In this document: piece after piece, positions 1-8,570 of the stretch
Layout: each line of letters starts with the position of its first letter
How positions within the stretch are numbered: position 1 is the stretch's first letter
Origin: Erythrobacter sp.
GTDB taxonomy: Bacteria; Pseudomonadota; Alphaproteobacteria; Sphingomonadales; Sphingomonadaceae
Reading direction: 5' to 3'
NCBI GenBank assembly: GCA_024642335.1
Contig: JAHEBH010000022.1
Location: 1-38,863 of the forward strand
DNA: 38,863 nt
Translations under genes and position numbers: made by a program
Notes under the pieces: generated by a model
Databases searched by the model: none
Told to the model about the DNA's origin: nothing
Seen by the model: the letters and a program-made list of their open reading frames with translations, nothing else

Positions 1-158
1 GACTTCCGGGGACAGTATATTTAATTATCCGGAACTCCCCTCCGATGAATTCAGGTTCCGTCCCGCGCCCCTTTCCTACAGGCGAAACAGCCCGATAGAG
101 CCGCGACATGATCCGCCGCACACTCTCCATCGCGCCGCTTCCGCATGGCAAATCACCT

Positions 159-181
159 CCTCCGCCAAGGGAGGGATTTTT
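159..181 (+). terminator. weak possible terminator near the left edge
   Basis: A 5-bp GC stem (CCTCC at 159-163 with GGAGG at 170-174, 6-nt loop) is followed by GA and a run of five T at 177-181. This would end a plus-strand transcript entering from left of the window. The stem is short, so the call is tentative. I see no convincing gene in the first 222 bases. Confidence 0.3.
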
Positions 182-222
182 GCCTTTGGACAGTGTTAAA
201 TGTGTAAAGTCCGGCGGGCCGA

Positions 223-1548
223 TCAGCCGTGTTTCAGCATGGGCTGGCCATGGTCTTCGGGCGTGCCGCGGGTTTCCTCGGGGGAGATGTCGGGCTCTTC
301 ATCCATTTCGGCCTGGCCCAGCAGGTGCTGCTGGGCAGCCACCACGGGCAGCGGGCGGGCGAAGAAATAGCCCTGGCCGTAGGATACGCCGAGCGCCGCC
401 ATGGCGTCACGCTCCTCGGCGCTCTCCACGCCTTCGGCTATCACCTGGCAGCCGATCTCGCGCGCCAGCTCCACCATCGCGCCGGTCAGCGCGCGGCGGG
501 CAGGATCCTTGTCGATCTCGCTGGTCAGCGACATGTCCATCTTCAGGAAGTCGGGCCGGAACTCCGCGACATGGCGCAGCGAGGAATAGCCGGTGCCAAC
601 ATGGTCCATGGCGATGCGGGCCAGTTGCTTCAGCTGCGGCATCTTTTCGACCATGGCGGCATAGATCTGCACCTGCTGGCAATCGGTCACCTCGATCACC
701 AATTTGTTGCGATCGACGCCCTCAAGCAGCGGTTCGAGTTCTCCCGATACGATGGTCTGCGGCGAAACATTGATGGTGGCGAACTTGCCATCGGGCACAT
801 GGTCCAGCGTTTCCAGCGCGGCGCGCACTGCGGCCAGTTCCAGTTCCACGCCCTTGCCGACCTTTTCGGCATCGTCGAACCAGTCCGCCGGTCCGCGCTT
901 GGTGGTGTTGGGGAACCGGGCGAGGCATTCGACGCCCACCGGCTCGTTGTTTCCCAGCGCATAGATCGGCTGGTGGAAGATGGTGATGGCGCTGCCGTCG
1001 AGCATTTCCTCGACCCGGGCTTCGGTGGCAGCGAGTTCGGTCTCGATCTCGAGACCGCGTTCGATGCGTTCGACCACCTGGCTGGCGAAAGCGCGCAGCA
1101 CGGCAAGATCGCGCAGGTTCAGGCTCGGGTCCGGCTCCAGCCCGATGGCGCAGAAGCAGCCCCAGGCTGTCCCGTCCGAAAGGAACAGCGGCTGGGCAAG
1201 GTGGCAGCCAACGGGCAGGCCGGCGGTAATGCCAAGCGAGGCGGCAATATCGTTCGCTGCCGCGTCGGGCAGGAGTTCGGGCAGATGACCTTCGAGAACG
1301 TGCCAGCTGTAGGACTGTTCCACCGGCTCGCGAAAACCGCGCTGGAAGGCCATGTCCTGGTCGCTGCACAAATGCGTTACCTCGACCATGTCGTTGTCCG
1401 CAAACCGGCAGATATAGGTGATGTCGACGCCCAGGTGCGTGCGGACGGCGGCGAGCGCCTGCTCGATGACAAGATCGTGCAGCAAATCCTCGCCCAGAGG
1501 GAGATTGGTCGTGCCTGATGCAGGCAAAAGGGGTTCTGCGACAGCCAT
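223..1548 (-). CDS. GAF-EAL domain protein, probable cyclic-di-GMP phosphodiesterase or degenerate sensor
   Basis: This 441-aa soluble protein has a GAF-like sensory domain at about residues 20-165, a short helical linker, and an EAL domain at about 187-405. EAL proteins hydrolyse c-di-GMP to pGpG. Expected residues are present: E207 in an ECL version of the EAL motif, N260, E286, K336, E372 and Q392. The DDFGTG metal motif, however, reads MDHVGTG, so its second Asp is His316. Activity may therefore be reduced, altered or lost, and the protein could act as a c-di-GMP or ligand receptor. There is no GGDEF domain or membrane segment. The C-terminal 35 residues are acidic and probably disordered. 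The ATG has only a distant GGAGAG upstream. It is separated by 83 bases from the gene upstream on the same strand, so it may have its own promoter. Confidence 0.88.
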   Translation of the reverse strand: MAVAEPLLPASGTTNLPLGEDLLHDLVIEQALAAVRTHLGVDITYICRFADNDMVEVTHLCSDQDMAFQRGFREPVEQSYSWHVLEGHLPELLPDAAANDIAASLGITAGLPVGCHLAQPLFLSDGTAWGCFCAIGLEPDPSLNLRDLAVLRAFASQVVERIERGLEIETELAATEARVEEMLDGSAITIFHQPIYALGNNEPVGVECLARFPNTTKRGPADWFDDAEKVGKGVELELAAVRAALETLDHVPDGKFATINVSPQTIVSGELEPLLEGVDRNKLVIEVTDCQQVQIYAAMVEKMPQLKQLARIAMDHVGTGYSSLRHVAEFRPDFLKMDMSLTSEIDKDPARRALTGAMVELAREIGCQVIAEGVESAEERDAMAALGVSYGQGYFFARPLPVVAAQQHLLGQAEMDEEPDISPEETRGTPEDHGQPMLKHG

Positions 1549-1631
1549 CTATAGTCCGCTCTCTCCGCCGGGTAGGCGCAGATACTCGCGGAAATTCCCT
1601 AATTTCGCATTAACCGCTCGGTGGGTTGGAA

Positions 1632-2171
1632 TCACAAAAGAAGTTCATAGAGATACTCGTCGTCGCGGTGGTTGCCGACCCAGAAATCGATATCGGCCAC
1701 ACGGCGGAAGCCATAACGCTGGTAGAAGCGCTGGGCGCCGAAATTCTCGCTGTATACGGACAGCGTTATCGCGTCGGCCTGCCAATGGCGCGCTTCGGCC
1801 ATGGCCCAGTCCATCAGGGCGGTGCCCAGTCCCATGCCGGTGGCCTCCCCCGCACAATAGAGCTGGCTGAGCATGACTGGCCGCCGGGGCCGGGGGTCCG
1901 GATGGTCGGCGAACTGTTCGCCAAGTACGATCAGGCAATAGGCGGCGAGCTTCCCGTCCACTTCGGCAAGCTGGATGCGGACGGCCGGATTTTCGATGGC
2001 TGCGCGGTACCTTTCGGCCGTCTTGTACTGCGCAAAAAAGGCGGCGAGGTCTTGGGGATTGTAGAGCTGGCCGAAAGCGGCATCGAATGCGTCACGCGCA
2101 AAGCGGGCGAGCGGCCCGGCATCTTCGGGCCGTGGCGGGCGCAGGACAACACGGCGGTCAGCCTGCGTCAT
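1632..2171 (-). CDS. GNAT family N-acetyltransferase
   Basis: This 179-aa protein has the GNAT fold, which transfers acetyl from acetyl-CoA to an amine; the substrate is unknown. The acetyl-CoA loop is recognisable around GMGLGTALM near residue 115. The C-terminal motif B is clear (NFGAQRFYQRYGF). The chosen ATG at 2171 overlaps the end of the RDD gene by 14 bases. A longer reading frame reaches upstream into that gene from a GTG, but it carries no GNAT sequence there and was rejected. This is the last gene of the MoxR/DUF58 operon, so it is probably co-transcribed with it, although it may be an unrelated passenger. Confidence 0.87.
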   Translation of the reverse strand: MTQADRRVVLRPPRPEDAGPLARFARDAFDAAFGQLYNPQDLAAFFAQYKTAERYRAAIENPAVRIQLAEVDGKLAAYCLIVLGEQFADHPDPRPRRPVMLSQLYCAGEATGMGLGTALMDWAMAEARHWQADAITLSVYSENFGAQRFYQRYGFRRVADIDFWVGNHRDDEYLYELLL

Positions 2172-3057
2172 GTTTGTCCGCCTTGCGTTTGCCGAAGCGC
2201 ATGCCGCGTTCGAGATGGTCCCGCAACGCTGCGTAGAATGCTTCGAGGAACTCGCGGTCGTGCCCGGCTCCCGGCATCCAGCCGATCTTGCGGCAGATCG
2301 CCTGAGCCACTTCGCGCAGCGCTTCATCGCTGTCCTGCCGCAGCACGCTCTCGAGCACTTGCAATTCGTGCTCGCCATAGACGGAAAGCTCTGCCTCACC
2401 GAACCGGTAGTCCTCACGCCGGTCGGGCGCGAGCGACATGGCTTCGGCCAGCTTTACCTTGGGCGCTTCGACCACCCAGGTGCCCGCCACCAGATCGCCC
2501 GCGCGCAGGCGGTCCTTGTTGAGGAAGGGGAAGAGCACGAAGATTGCCAGCCACACCGTGGCGGCGCTTCCCGCTACGCCAGCCTCCTGTGCCCCGCCCA
2601 GCAGGAAGAACGTAGGCAGGAACACCTCGACATCGCGCATCAGGTTGCGCGCGATCACCGCTTCTGCCGTCAGCCTGCCGCCATCGCGTGCGGCAACGCG
2701 AATGCCCAGCAGCCGCTTGCCCGGGGTCGCACCTTTGGGTCCGAGTTCAAAATAGAGGAAGTAGCCATAGCGCGCGAACCAGAACAGCATGATCAGCAGC
2801 ACCGCGACGAACTCCAGTGCGGGGCTCTGGTTGGAGGAGGCCCCGATGCTCAGCACGCCGATGCCGATCGACACGAGGAACAGGATCAGCGCAAAGGCGC
2901 CAAGCCCGATGAACAGCAGGTCCAGCATCAGTGCGCCCGCCCTTGCACCGCGGCTGGCGATGGTCAGCGGCAGGGACAGGCCCTCGGGAGTGACCAGTTG
3001 ACGCTGGCGCTTGGCCTCGCTGGCGCGGAACCGGTTGCGCGCGATTGCGGCGCTCAT
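2158..3057 (-). CDS. RDD family membrane protein
   Basis: This 299-aa inner-membrane protein starts with a soluble, basic N-terminus of about 35 residues. Hydrophobic segments follow at about 42-70 and 80-105, then the RDD signature (GPKGATPGKRLLGIRV) and further membrane helices. An Arg/Asp pair precedes the helix starting RNLMRDVEVFLPTFF. The C-terminal 100 residues are soluble and charged. RDD proteins are poorly characterised; some have been linked to ion or osmolyte transport. The ATG at 3057 overlaps the stop of the upstream SpoIIM-like gene (ATGA), which implies translational coupling. A much longer frame running upstream is only a shadow of that gene. Its place in the string suggests a membrane partner of the MoxR/DUF58 complex. 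Confidence 0.87.
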   Translation of the reverse strand: MSAAIARNRFRASEAKRQRQLVTPEGLSLPLTIASRGARAGALMLDLLFIGLGAFALILFLVSIGIGVLSIGASSNQSPALEFVAVLLIMLFWFARYGYFLYFELGPKGATPGKRLLGIRVAARDGGRLTAEAVIARNLMRDVEVFLPTFFLLGGAQEAGVAGSAATVWLAIFVLFPFLNKDRLRAGDLVAGTWVVEAPKVKLAEAMSLAPDRREDYRFGEAELSVYGEHELQVLESVLRQDSDEALREVAQAICRKIGWMPGAGHDREFLEAFYAALRDHLERGMRFGKRKADKHDAG

Positions 3058-4115
3058 CGGGCCTTGCCTCCCGCATGATCGGGCGGCCTTGGCACGAGGA
3101 GGAAATAGCTGATCCAGAAAAACAGCATGGCCGCACCGATACCAGCGCGGCCCGCCGCCGTGCCGACAAGCTGGCGGGCATAGCCCTCGAGCAGCCCTGC
3201 GATCACCAGCATGATCACGCAGCCGACCATCACCTGCGCCGCGCGCCTTCCGCTGGCCGATGCAGCGGCGAGGATCGATTGCTTGCCGGGAAAGGCCATG
3301 CTGCGCCCGATGTGCAGCCCCGCCGCGCCGGAGAGCAGGATGGCGAAGAGTTCGGTCGTGCCGTGAACGCTCAGCCAGGCGGCGAATTCCCATTCCAGCC
3401 CTGCACCGGCAAAAACCCACCACATGGCCCCGAGCAGCGCCATGTTCTGTACCAGCAAGAGCAGCGTGGGGATGCCGAAACAGAAGCCCAGCGCAAAGGC
3501 GAGGATGCATACGCCGCTGTTGTTGGAGAACAGCGAGGCGGCAAACACCGTCAGGCCTTCCGCGTTCTCGGTGCCCTGCAATGCCTCCTGCAAGGCTTCG
3601 CGGCTCGCCCCTGGTTGCCTTCCGCCAGCCATTCCCGCCGGCACCAGCGCGTAGAACCACTGGCGGTCGCTTTCCACCAGCAGCCAGCCGACAATCGTGC
3701 CTGCCACCATGACGGAAAGCGCAATGCAGATATCCAGCCAGAGATCACGCACCGCGGCGCTCCAGCCGCCTCCCAAAAATTGCCGCAGCCAGGCGAACAG
3801 GCCGCTGCGCGGGCCATAGACCTGGAACCATGCGCGCCGCACCAGCGATTCCAGATAGGCGAGCGTTGCCGCATCGAGCGATGTCTCGCGCGCGACCGCG
3901 AGGCTGGAGGCAGCCTTGCGATAGAGCACGGGCAGTTCGAGCAGGTCATCGTCTGCTATGCGGCGGGGGCGGTTCTTCTCCAGCGCTTCCACGATCAGTT
4001 CGAGTCGCTGCCAATCGACCTCGCGTTCGAGCCGGAAGCGGTCCGATCGCAGGCTGGCCGCCTCGATATCCGCGGACGGGGCGATCGCGCGGCGCGAGAA
4101 GAGTCGAAGCGCCAT
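3054..4115 (-). CDS. stage II sporulation protein M (SpoIIM/DUF95)-like membrane protein
   Basis: This 353-aa protein has a soluble N-terminal third with helical, charged sequence. About five to six membrane segments follow, at roughly 130-150, 200-225, 228-245, 255-275, 298-320 and 325-345. The family hallmark is seen in the stretch HGTTELFAILLSGAAGLHIG near residue 263. In Bacillus SpoIIM belongs to the peptidoglycan-remodelling DMP complex. In non-sporulating proteobacteria the homologue travels with MoxR and DUF58 genes and its role is unproven. The start overlaps the DUF58 stop by one base (TGATG). Its own stop overlaps the RDD start, so the three membrane genes are tightly coupled. Confidence 0.87.
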   Translation of the reverse strand: MALRLFSRRAIAPSADIEAASLRSDRFRLEREVDWQRLELIVEALEKNRPRRIADDDLLELPVLYRKAASSLAVARETSLDAATLAYLESLVRRAWFQVYGPRSGLFAWLRQFLGGGWSAAVRDLWLDICIALSVMVAGTIVGWLLVESDRQWFYALVPAGMAGGRQPGASREALQEALQGTENAEGLTVFAASLFSNNSGVCILAFALGFCFGIPTLLLLVQNMALLGAMWWVFAGAGLEWEFAAWLSVHGTTELFAILLSGAAGLHIGRSMAFPGKQSILAAASASGRRAAQVMVGCVIMLVIAGLLEGYARQLVGTAAGRAGIGAAMLFFWISYFLLVPRPPDHAGGKAR

Positions 4116-5449
4116 CAGCCGACGGCCTCCTTCTGCTTGGCCCGCAAATAGCGATCGATCAGGCGGTATCCGATGGCATCATGCGGCGCCTCGATCACAT
4201 CGACGCCCGCCTGCCGCAGCCGCTGGAGCACGATGGCGCGCTGATGCGCCAGCGCATCGGCGGCGACCGCGGTGGAAATGTCGGCGAGGTCATTCGGATC
4301 TGCTGCTACCAGTTTCTCCAGTTCCGTATCCACCATGGTCACGAAGATGACGACGTGGTGGCGCACCAGCCGCTGAACGCTTTCGACCATCAGTTCGGCG
4401 GAGGTGGGGTCGGTGAAATCGGAGAAGAGCACGATCAGCGAGCGGCGCTTGAGCCTTGCAGTGAGCGTCGCCAGCGCCAGCGTGAAGTTGGGCTCGCGCG
4501 GGAGGTAGTCAAGCTCGGCGGCCGATGTCTGCAGCCGGTGGAAAGACCTGCTGTCGGTGACGAAGGGTGTCAACAGGCTGGGCTTGTCGGCAAAGCCGAA
4601 CAGGGCAACGCGGTCACCGCCCTTGAGCGCGACATAGGATGCGGTGAGGGCGGCGGATATCGCACGGTCGAGGCGGGCGAGGCCATCCACCGGCTCGCAC
4701 ATGGCCTGTCCGCAATCGAAGGCGAAGACGATCTGGTTATCGCGCTCCGCCTCGTTCTCACGCGCATAGAGCGCGGTGTGGCGGGCGCTGGCCTTCCAGT
4801 CGATCCTTCGGCGATCCATGCCGGCTTCGTATTCGGACAGCGCCTCGAATTGCGTGCCTTCACCGCGAATGCGGCGGGAGATGAGGCCGAACTGGGCATC
4901 GCGCAGGAAGGCTTGCAGCACTGGCGAGCGTGTGGGGGTCAAGTCTGGCCAGACGCGGACCGGGTGGTCAAACTTGCGGTGCACCTGCCGGACGGCAAGG
5001 CCGAGCGGCCCACCCCAGCGCAGCCAGATATCATGCACGGCGCCGGTTCCGCGCCGTGAAGGGGCAATGTGCGCTGCGCCCGAGAATACCGAAGCTGTGC
5101 CCGTACCCGCCAGTTCGAAGTGCGTCGTGCCACCTTCCCCCAGGCGCGGGTCGAAACCGATGGCGGCGTTCGGAAGGCGGGCATCGGAATCGCGATCGAT
5201 CTCGGCGACGATGCGAAGCTCGGCAGGCTGGCCGACTTCGGCATCTGTAGGGAAATGAAGCTTGATTGCCACCAGGGGGCCAGCCATCCATCCGTCCAGC
5301 AGCATCACCAGCAGCAGCGACAGGCCAAGCGCAGGCGCGATGATCCAGGCGCTGGGTGCGGTCGCGGCCACCACCAGCGCCACCGGTGCCAGAAACACCA
5401 GCAACACCAGCAATCGTGCCGAGGGGACAATGGGAAAGGCGAACTTCAA
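4115..5449 (-). CDS. DUF58 domain-containing protein
   Basis: This is about 444 aa from a TTG start. Two N-terminal membrane helices (about residues 10-50) are followed by a soluble beta-rich region. The DUF58 core comes next, with its signature Y-E-x-G-x-D-R-R-x-I-D-W-K-A-S-A-R near the middle. After it is a von Willebrand A-like region starting FAFDCGQAM, with a MIDAS-like DxxxxM arrangement. DUF58 proteins pair with MoxR ATPases, probably in envelope stress or protein maturation. The TTG at 5449 is chosen because a GGGAGGGGGG purine run lies immediately upstream and the product then begins KFAFPIVP. An ATG at 5506 would place 19 residues inside the palindromic repeat. TTG versus upstream ATG remains open. 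Confidence 0.85.
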   Translation of the reverse strand: MKFAFPIVPSARLLVLLVFLAPVALVVAATAPSAWIIAPALGLSLLLVMLLDGWMAGPLVAIKLHFPTDAEVGQPAELRIVAEIDRDSDARLPNAAIGFDPRLGEGGTTHFELAGTGTASVFSGAAHIAPSRRGTGAVHDIWLRWGGPLGLAVRQVHRKFDHPVRVWPDLTPTRSPVLQAFLRDAQFGLISRRIRGEGTQFEALSEYEAGMDRRRIDWKASARHTALYARENEAERDNQIVFAFDCGQAMCEPVDGLARLDRAISAALTASYVALKGGDRVALFGFADKPSLLTPFVTDSRSFHRLQTSAAELDYLPREPNFTLALATLTARLKRRSLIVLFSDFTDPTSAELMVESVQRLVRHHVVIFVTMVDTELEKLVAADPNDLADISTAVAADALAHQRAIVLQRLRQAGVDVIEAPHDAIGYRLIDRYLRAKQKEAVG

Positions 5450-5450
5450 A

Positions 5451-5580
5451 CCCCCCTCCCGCTGGCGGGAGGGCATGGGGGAGGGCAGGGGATCGCAAGA
5501 GCCCACCCCGCTGCGACTAGGCTCGCCTGCGGCTCACCAAGTCTCGCTGCCCCTCCCGCGAGCGGGAGGGGAACAGGTGG
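5451..5580. repeat. REP-like GC-rich palindromic intergenic repeat
   Basis: Two near-perfect palindromes bracket this element. The first has arms CCCTCCCGC at 5454-5462 and GCGGGAGGG at 5465-5473 around a 2-nt loop. The second has arms CCCCTCCCGC at 5550-5559 and GCGGGAGGGG at 5562-5571, also with a 2-nt loop. Between them is a C/G-rich stretch. This is the style of dispersed intergenic palindromes seen in many sphingomonad genomes, but copy number cannot be judged from one window. It fills nearly the whole 148-base gap between the moxR stop and the DUF58 start, the only real gap in the operon. It could stabilise or attenuate the transcript between the two genes. Confidence 0.75.
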
Positions 5581-5597
5581 AGCGAGGCCGCCGATAT

Positions 5598-6556
<959 letters not shown>

Positions 6557-6560
<4 letters not shown>

Positions 6561-7858
6561 CGTTTCAGCATCCTTTCGATAGATCTCACCGCGCTTGCTG
6601 CGCGCATCAATTCGGCCGGGCGGCGCGCGTTGCGTAGTACCTCGGCACTGTGGGTAAAGCTCGGGCCATCGAGCCCGCGCGACGCCATCGCGGCATCGAT
6701 TGCCGCCTCGCGCGCCATCTCGTCTCCCTCGCGGATATGCAGCGCGGTGGCGATCCGGCGAGAGACAAGTACGGCATAGGGCGCGCCCAGCAGGTGCCAG
6801 CGGCGCGTGCGTTCCACCAGCGCGGCACCGTTGAGGGCAAGCTGGGTCTTGCCGCGCGTCAAGGCGGGCGCTTCGGCCAGCGGAGGTCCGAAGCGGCGGA
6901 ACGCGCGCCAGGCAATCACGAGCGCTGCGAGCAGCAGGCACAAAGTCGCTGCCAGGAATGGCGGGCGGAAGGCGAGCGTCAGCAGGTTCTCCCCGCCACC
7001 GAAGCCGGGCATGGTCATGTCGAAGACGATCGGCAGGTCGTAGTCTTCGAGCGAAAGTTCAACGAGGTTGAGCGCCAGCAGCGCGCGGTTGCGATCGGCG
7101 AGGCCATAGTTGTTGATGAGGTCCGGTTCGGCGACGATCACCAGCGGCCAGATCTCGTCGTCCTGAGCATCCTCCACTTCAGGGGAGAATTGCACGCCCC
7201 CAGCCTCGGCCAGCTCCGGGTGGTAACCGTTGCGGTTCCAGTATCCGGCCAGCAAATCGCCTTCGGTGTCGCTGACCAGAGGGAACAGCTCCTTCTCGGG
7301 GATTTCGGTAATGGCCTGCGCTTGCGCGTTGTCGGGTAGCGCGCCTTCAAGTCCGATCCCGCGCCATCCCCTTGTGCTGCCCATGGAAAGTTCCATCGGT
7401 TCCAGCATGTCCACCTGTTCGAACCACAGCGGTGTCAGGCCTCCACCAAGGCGCACCCAGTCAACGGGCGTGCCCTCCGGTGCTTCAGCAGGAAGCGGTG
7501 CGCTGAACCATTTGGGCAGGATCATCAGCGTTGGCCCGACATAGCGGCGCTGCTCCAGCACGTTTTGCAATTCGTCGGGGTCAGTATTGGTGCCCGGCGT
7601 CAGCACCAGCAGGCCGTCGATATCCACCATGTCCCTGTTGCGCGAGGTGCTCACATCGTAGCCGCGCTGCTCGAGCAGCGTAACCAGCCCCCTAAAGCCG
7701 TTGAGCGCGTTGGAATTGGCATGGGCGGTGTTCCGCTCGTTCGCATCGCCAGTCCAACCCTCGGCCAGCGCATAAAGCAGCAGCAGGAAGGCCGCCGCCC
7801 CCACCAGCAGCACCAGCGCCACCTTGCCGGGGCTGAAAGGGCTTGCCGCGCGGCTCAT
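6557..7858 (-). CDS. DUF4350 domain-containing membrane protein
   Basis: This 433-aa protein has an N-terminal membrane anchor (about residues 12-33), an extracytoplasmic DUF4350 domain, and a second membrane helix around 297-315. The DUF4350 domain begins near NSNALNGFRGLVTLLEQRGYDV and resembles a ThuA/GATase-like fold. A cytoplasmic C-terminal tail of about 115 residues is rich in Arg and Ala. The function is unknown. The family is almost always found with MoxR, DUF58 and DUF4129 genes. Both ends overlap neighbours as ATGA, so it is translated as part of the same operon. Confidence 0.85.
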
Positions 7859-8514
7859 GTGGCGAGCGCCCGATAGCCAAGCGCAAATTCGGCATAGGCA
7901 CTGCGCGCGGCCTGCCAGTCATCCGCATCGAGGCGGGTCAGCGCGAAGAGGCTGCGTTCCACCCGCCCGGCAATCGTGCCGAAGGCCGCGCGCGCGGCAT
8001 CGGGCAGCGCGGGCAGGGCGGAGATTTCGCGTGCGGTACTTGACGGGTCGATCAGATCGGGCCGGATCTGGGCTATCTGGCCGACCGATCGTTGCAGCAG
8101 CAGGTGCGTCGCCTCGTCAAAGCGGCCCTCGGCGGCGAGGCGATCGGCCTCTTCCAGCAATTGCAGTGCTGCTCCCTGGTCGGGCGTCCAGCTTTCTTGC
8201 GCTTTCCTTTCGCCCCGCACGAAACGTTCCGGATCGACCAGGCGGTAGATGGCATAGAGCACCAGCGCCACACCGATGGCTACCAGCACCCAGAAGATCA
8301 CCGGCCAACCATAAGCGATGGCCTGCGCGATGGGGGAGAAGAGGTCGCCGAGGAACTCGAACAGGCGAAGTAGCCAGTCCGGCGGCGGATCGGGTGCCTG
8401 CTGCGGGACTTCCACGGGCGCGAACTGGATATCGCCGTCGGAACGCATGGCGTCCCAATCGCGATCGAATGCGCTATCCCCCGAAATCCTCGTCACAATT
8501 TGCTGTCGTGGCAT
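7855..8514 (-). CDS. DUF4129 domain-containing membrane protein, first gene of the MoxR operon
   Basis: This 219-aa protein (from ATG 8514) has a Pro/Asp-rich N-terminus and one or two membrane helices at about 65-95. The C-terminal DUF4129 helical domain is recognised by the stretch ALQLLEEADRLAAEGRFDEATHLL and the later L-x-R-L-x-x-D-D-W pattern. DUF4129 also forms the C-terminus of some transglutaminase-like proteins found beside MoxR genes. An alternative in-frame ATG at 8544 would add ten residues, but its first codons encode an 18-nt inverted repeat, so the shorter start is preferred. No clear Shine-Dalgarno sequence is seen for either. It lies divergent from the halogenase gene, so the operon promoter must fall in or near 8515-8570. 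Confidence 0.8.
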   Translation of the reverse strand: MPRQQIVTRISGDSAFDRDWDAMRSDGDIQFAPVEVPQQAPDPPPDWLLRLFEFLGDLFSPIAQAIAYGWPVIFWVLVAIGVALVLYAIYRLVDPERFVRGERKAQESWTPDQGAALQLLEEADRLAAEGRFDEATHLLLQRSVGQIAQIRPDLIDPSSTAREISALPALPDAARAAFGTIAGRVERSLFALTRLDADDWQAARSAYAEFALGYRALAT

Positions 8515-8524
8515 GGCTTGCCGC

Positions 8525-8542
8525 GCGAAGCAAATGCTTCGC
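8525..8542. promoter_or_regulatory. perfect 18-nt inverted repeat between divergent genes
   Basis: GCGAAGCAAATGCTTCGC has perfect 8-nt arms around a central AA. It lies in the short region between the DUF4129 start (8514) and the halogenase start (8571 or 8580). The position fits a dimeric regulator operator for one or both divergent genes. A chance hairpin in a transcript leader is the alternative. Confidence 0.35.
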
Positions 8543-8570
8543 ATTGCGCCGCGACGAATGAGCGGCCAAT

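Noticed and set aside
229-1518. Long plus-strand frame opposite the EAL gene
   Set aside because: It is antisense to a clear GAF-EAL coding sequence and has the His/Gln/Gly-rich composition typical of GC-rich shadow frames.
3045-4151. Plus-strand frame of about 370 codons opposite the SpoIIM-like gene
   Set aside because: No domain is recognisable, composition is shadow-like, and the opposite strand carries a conserved membrane protein.
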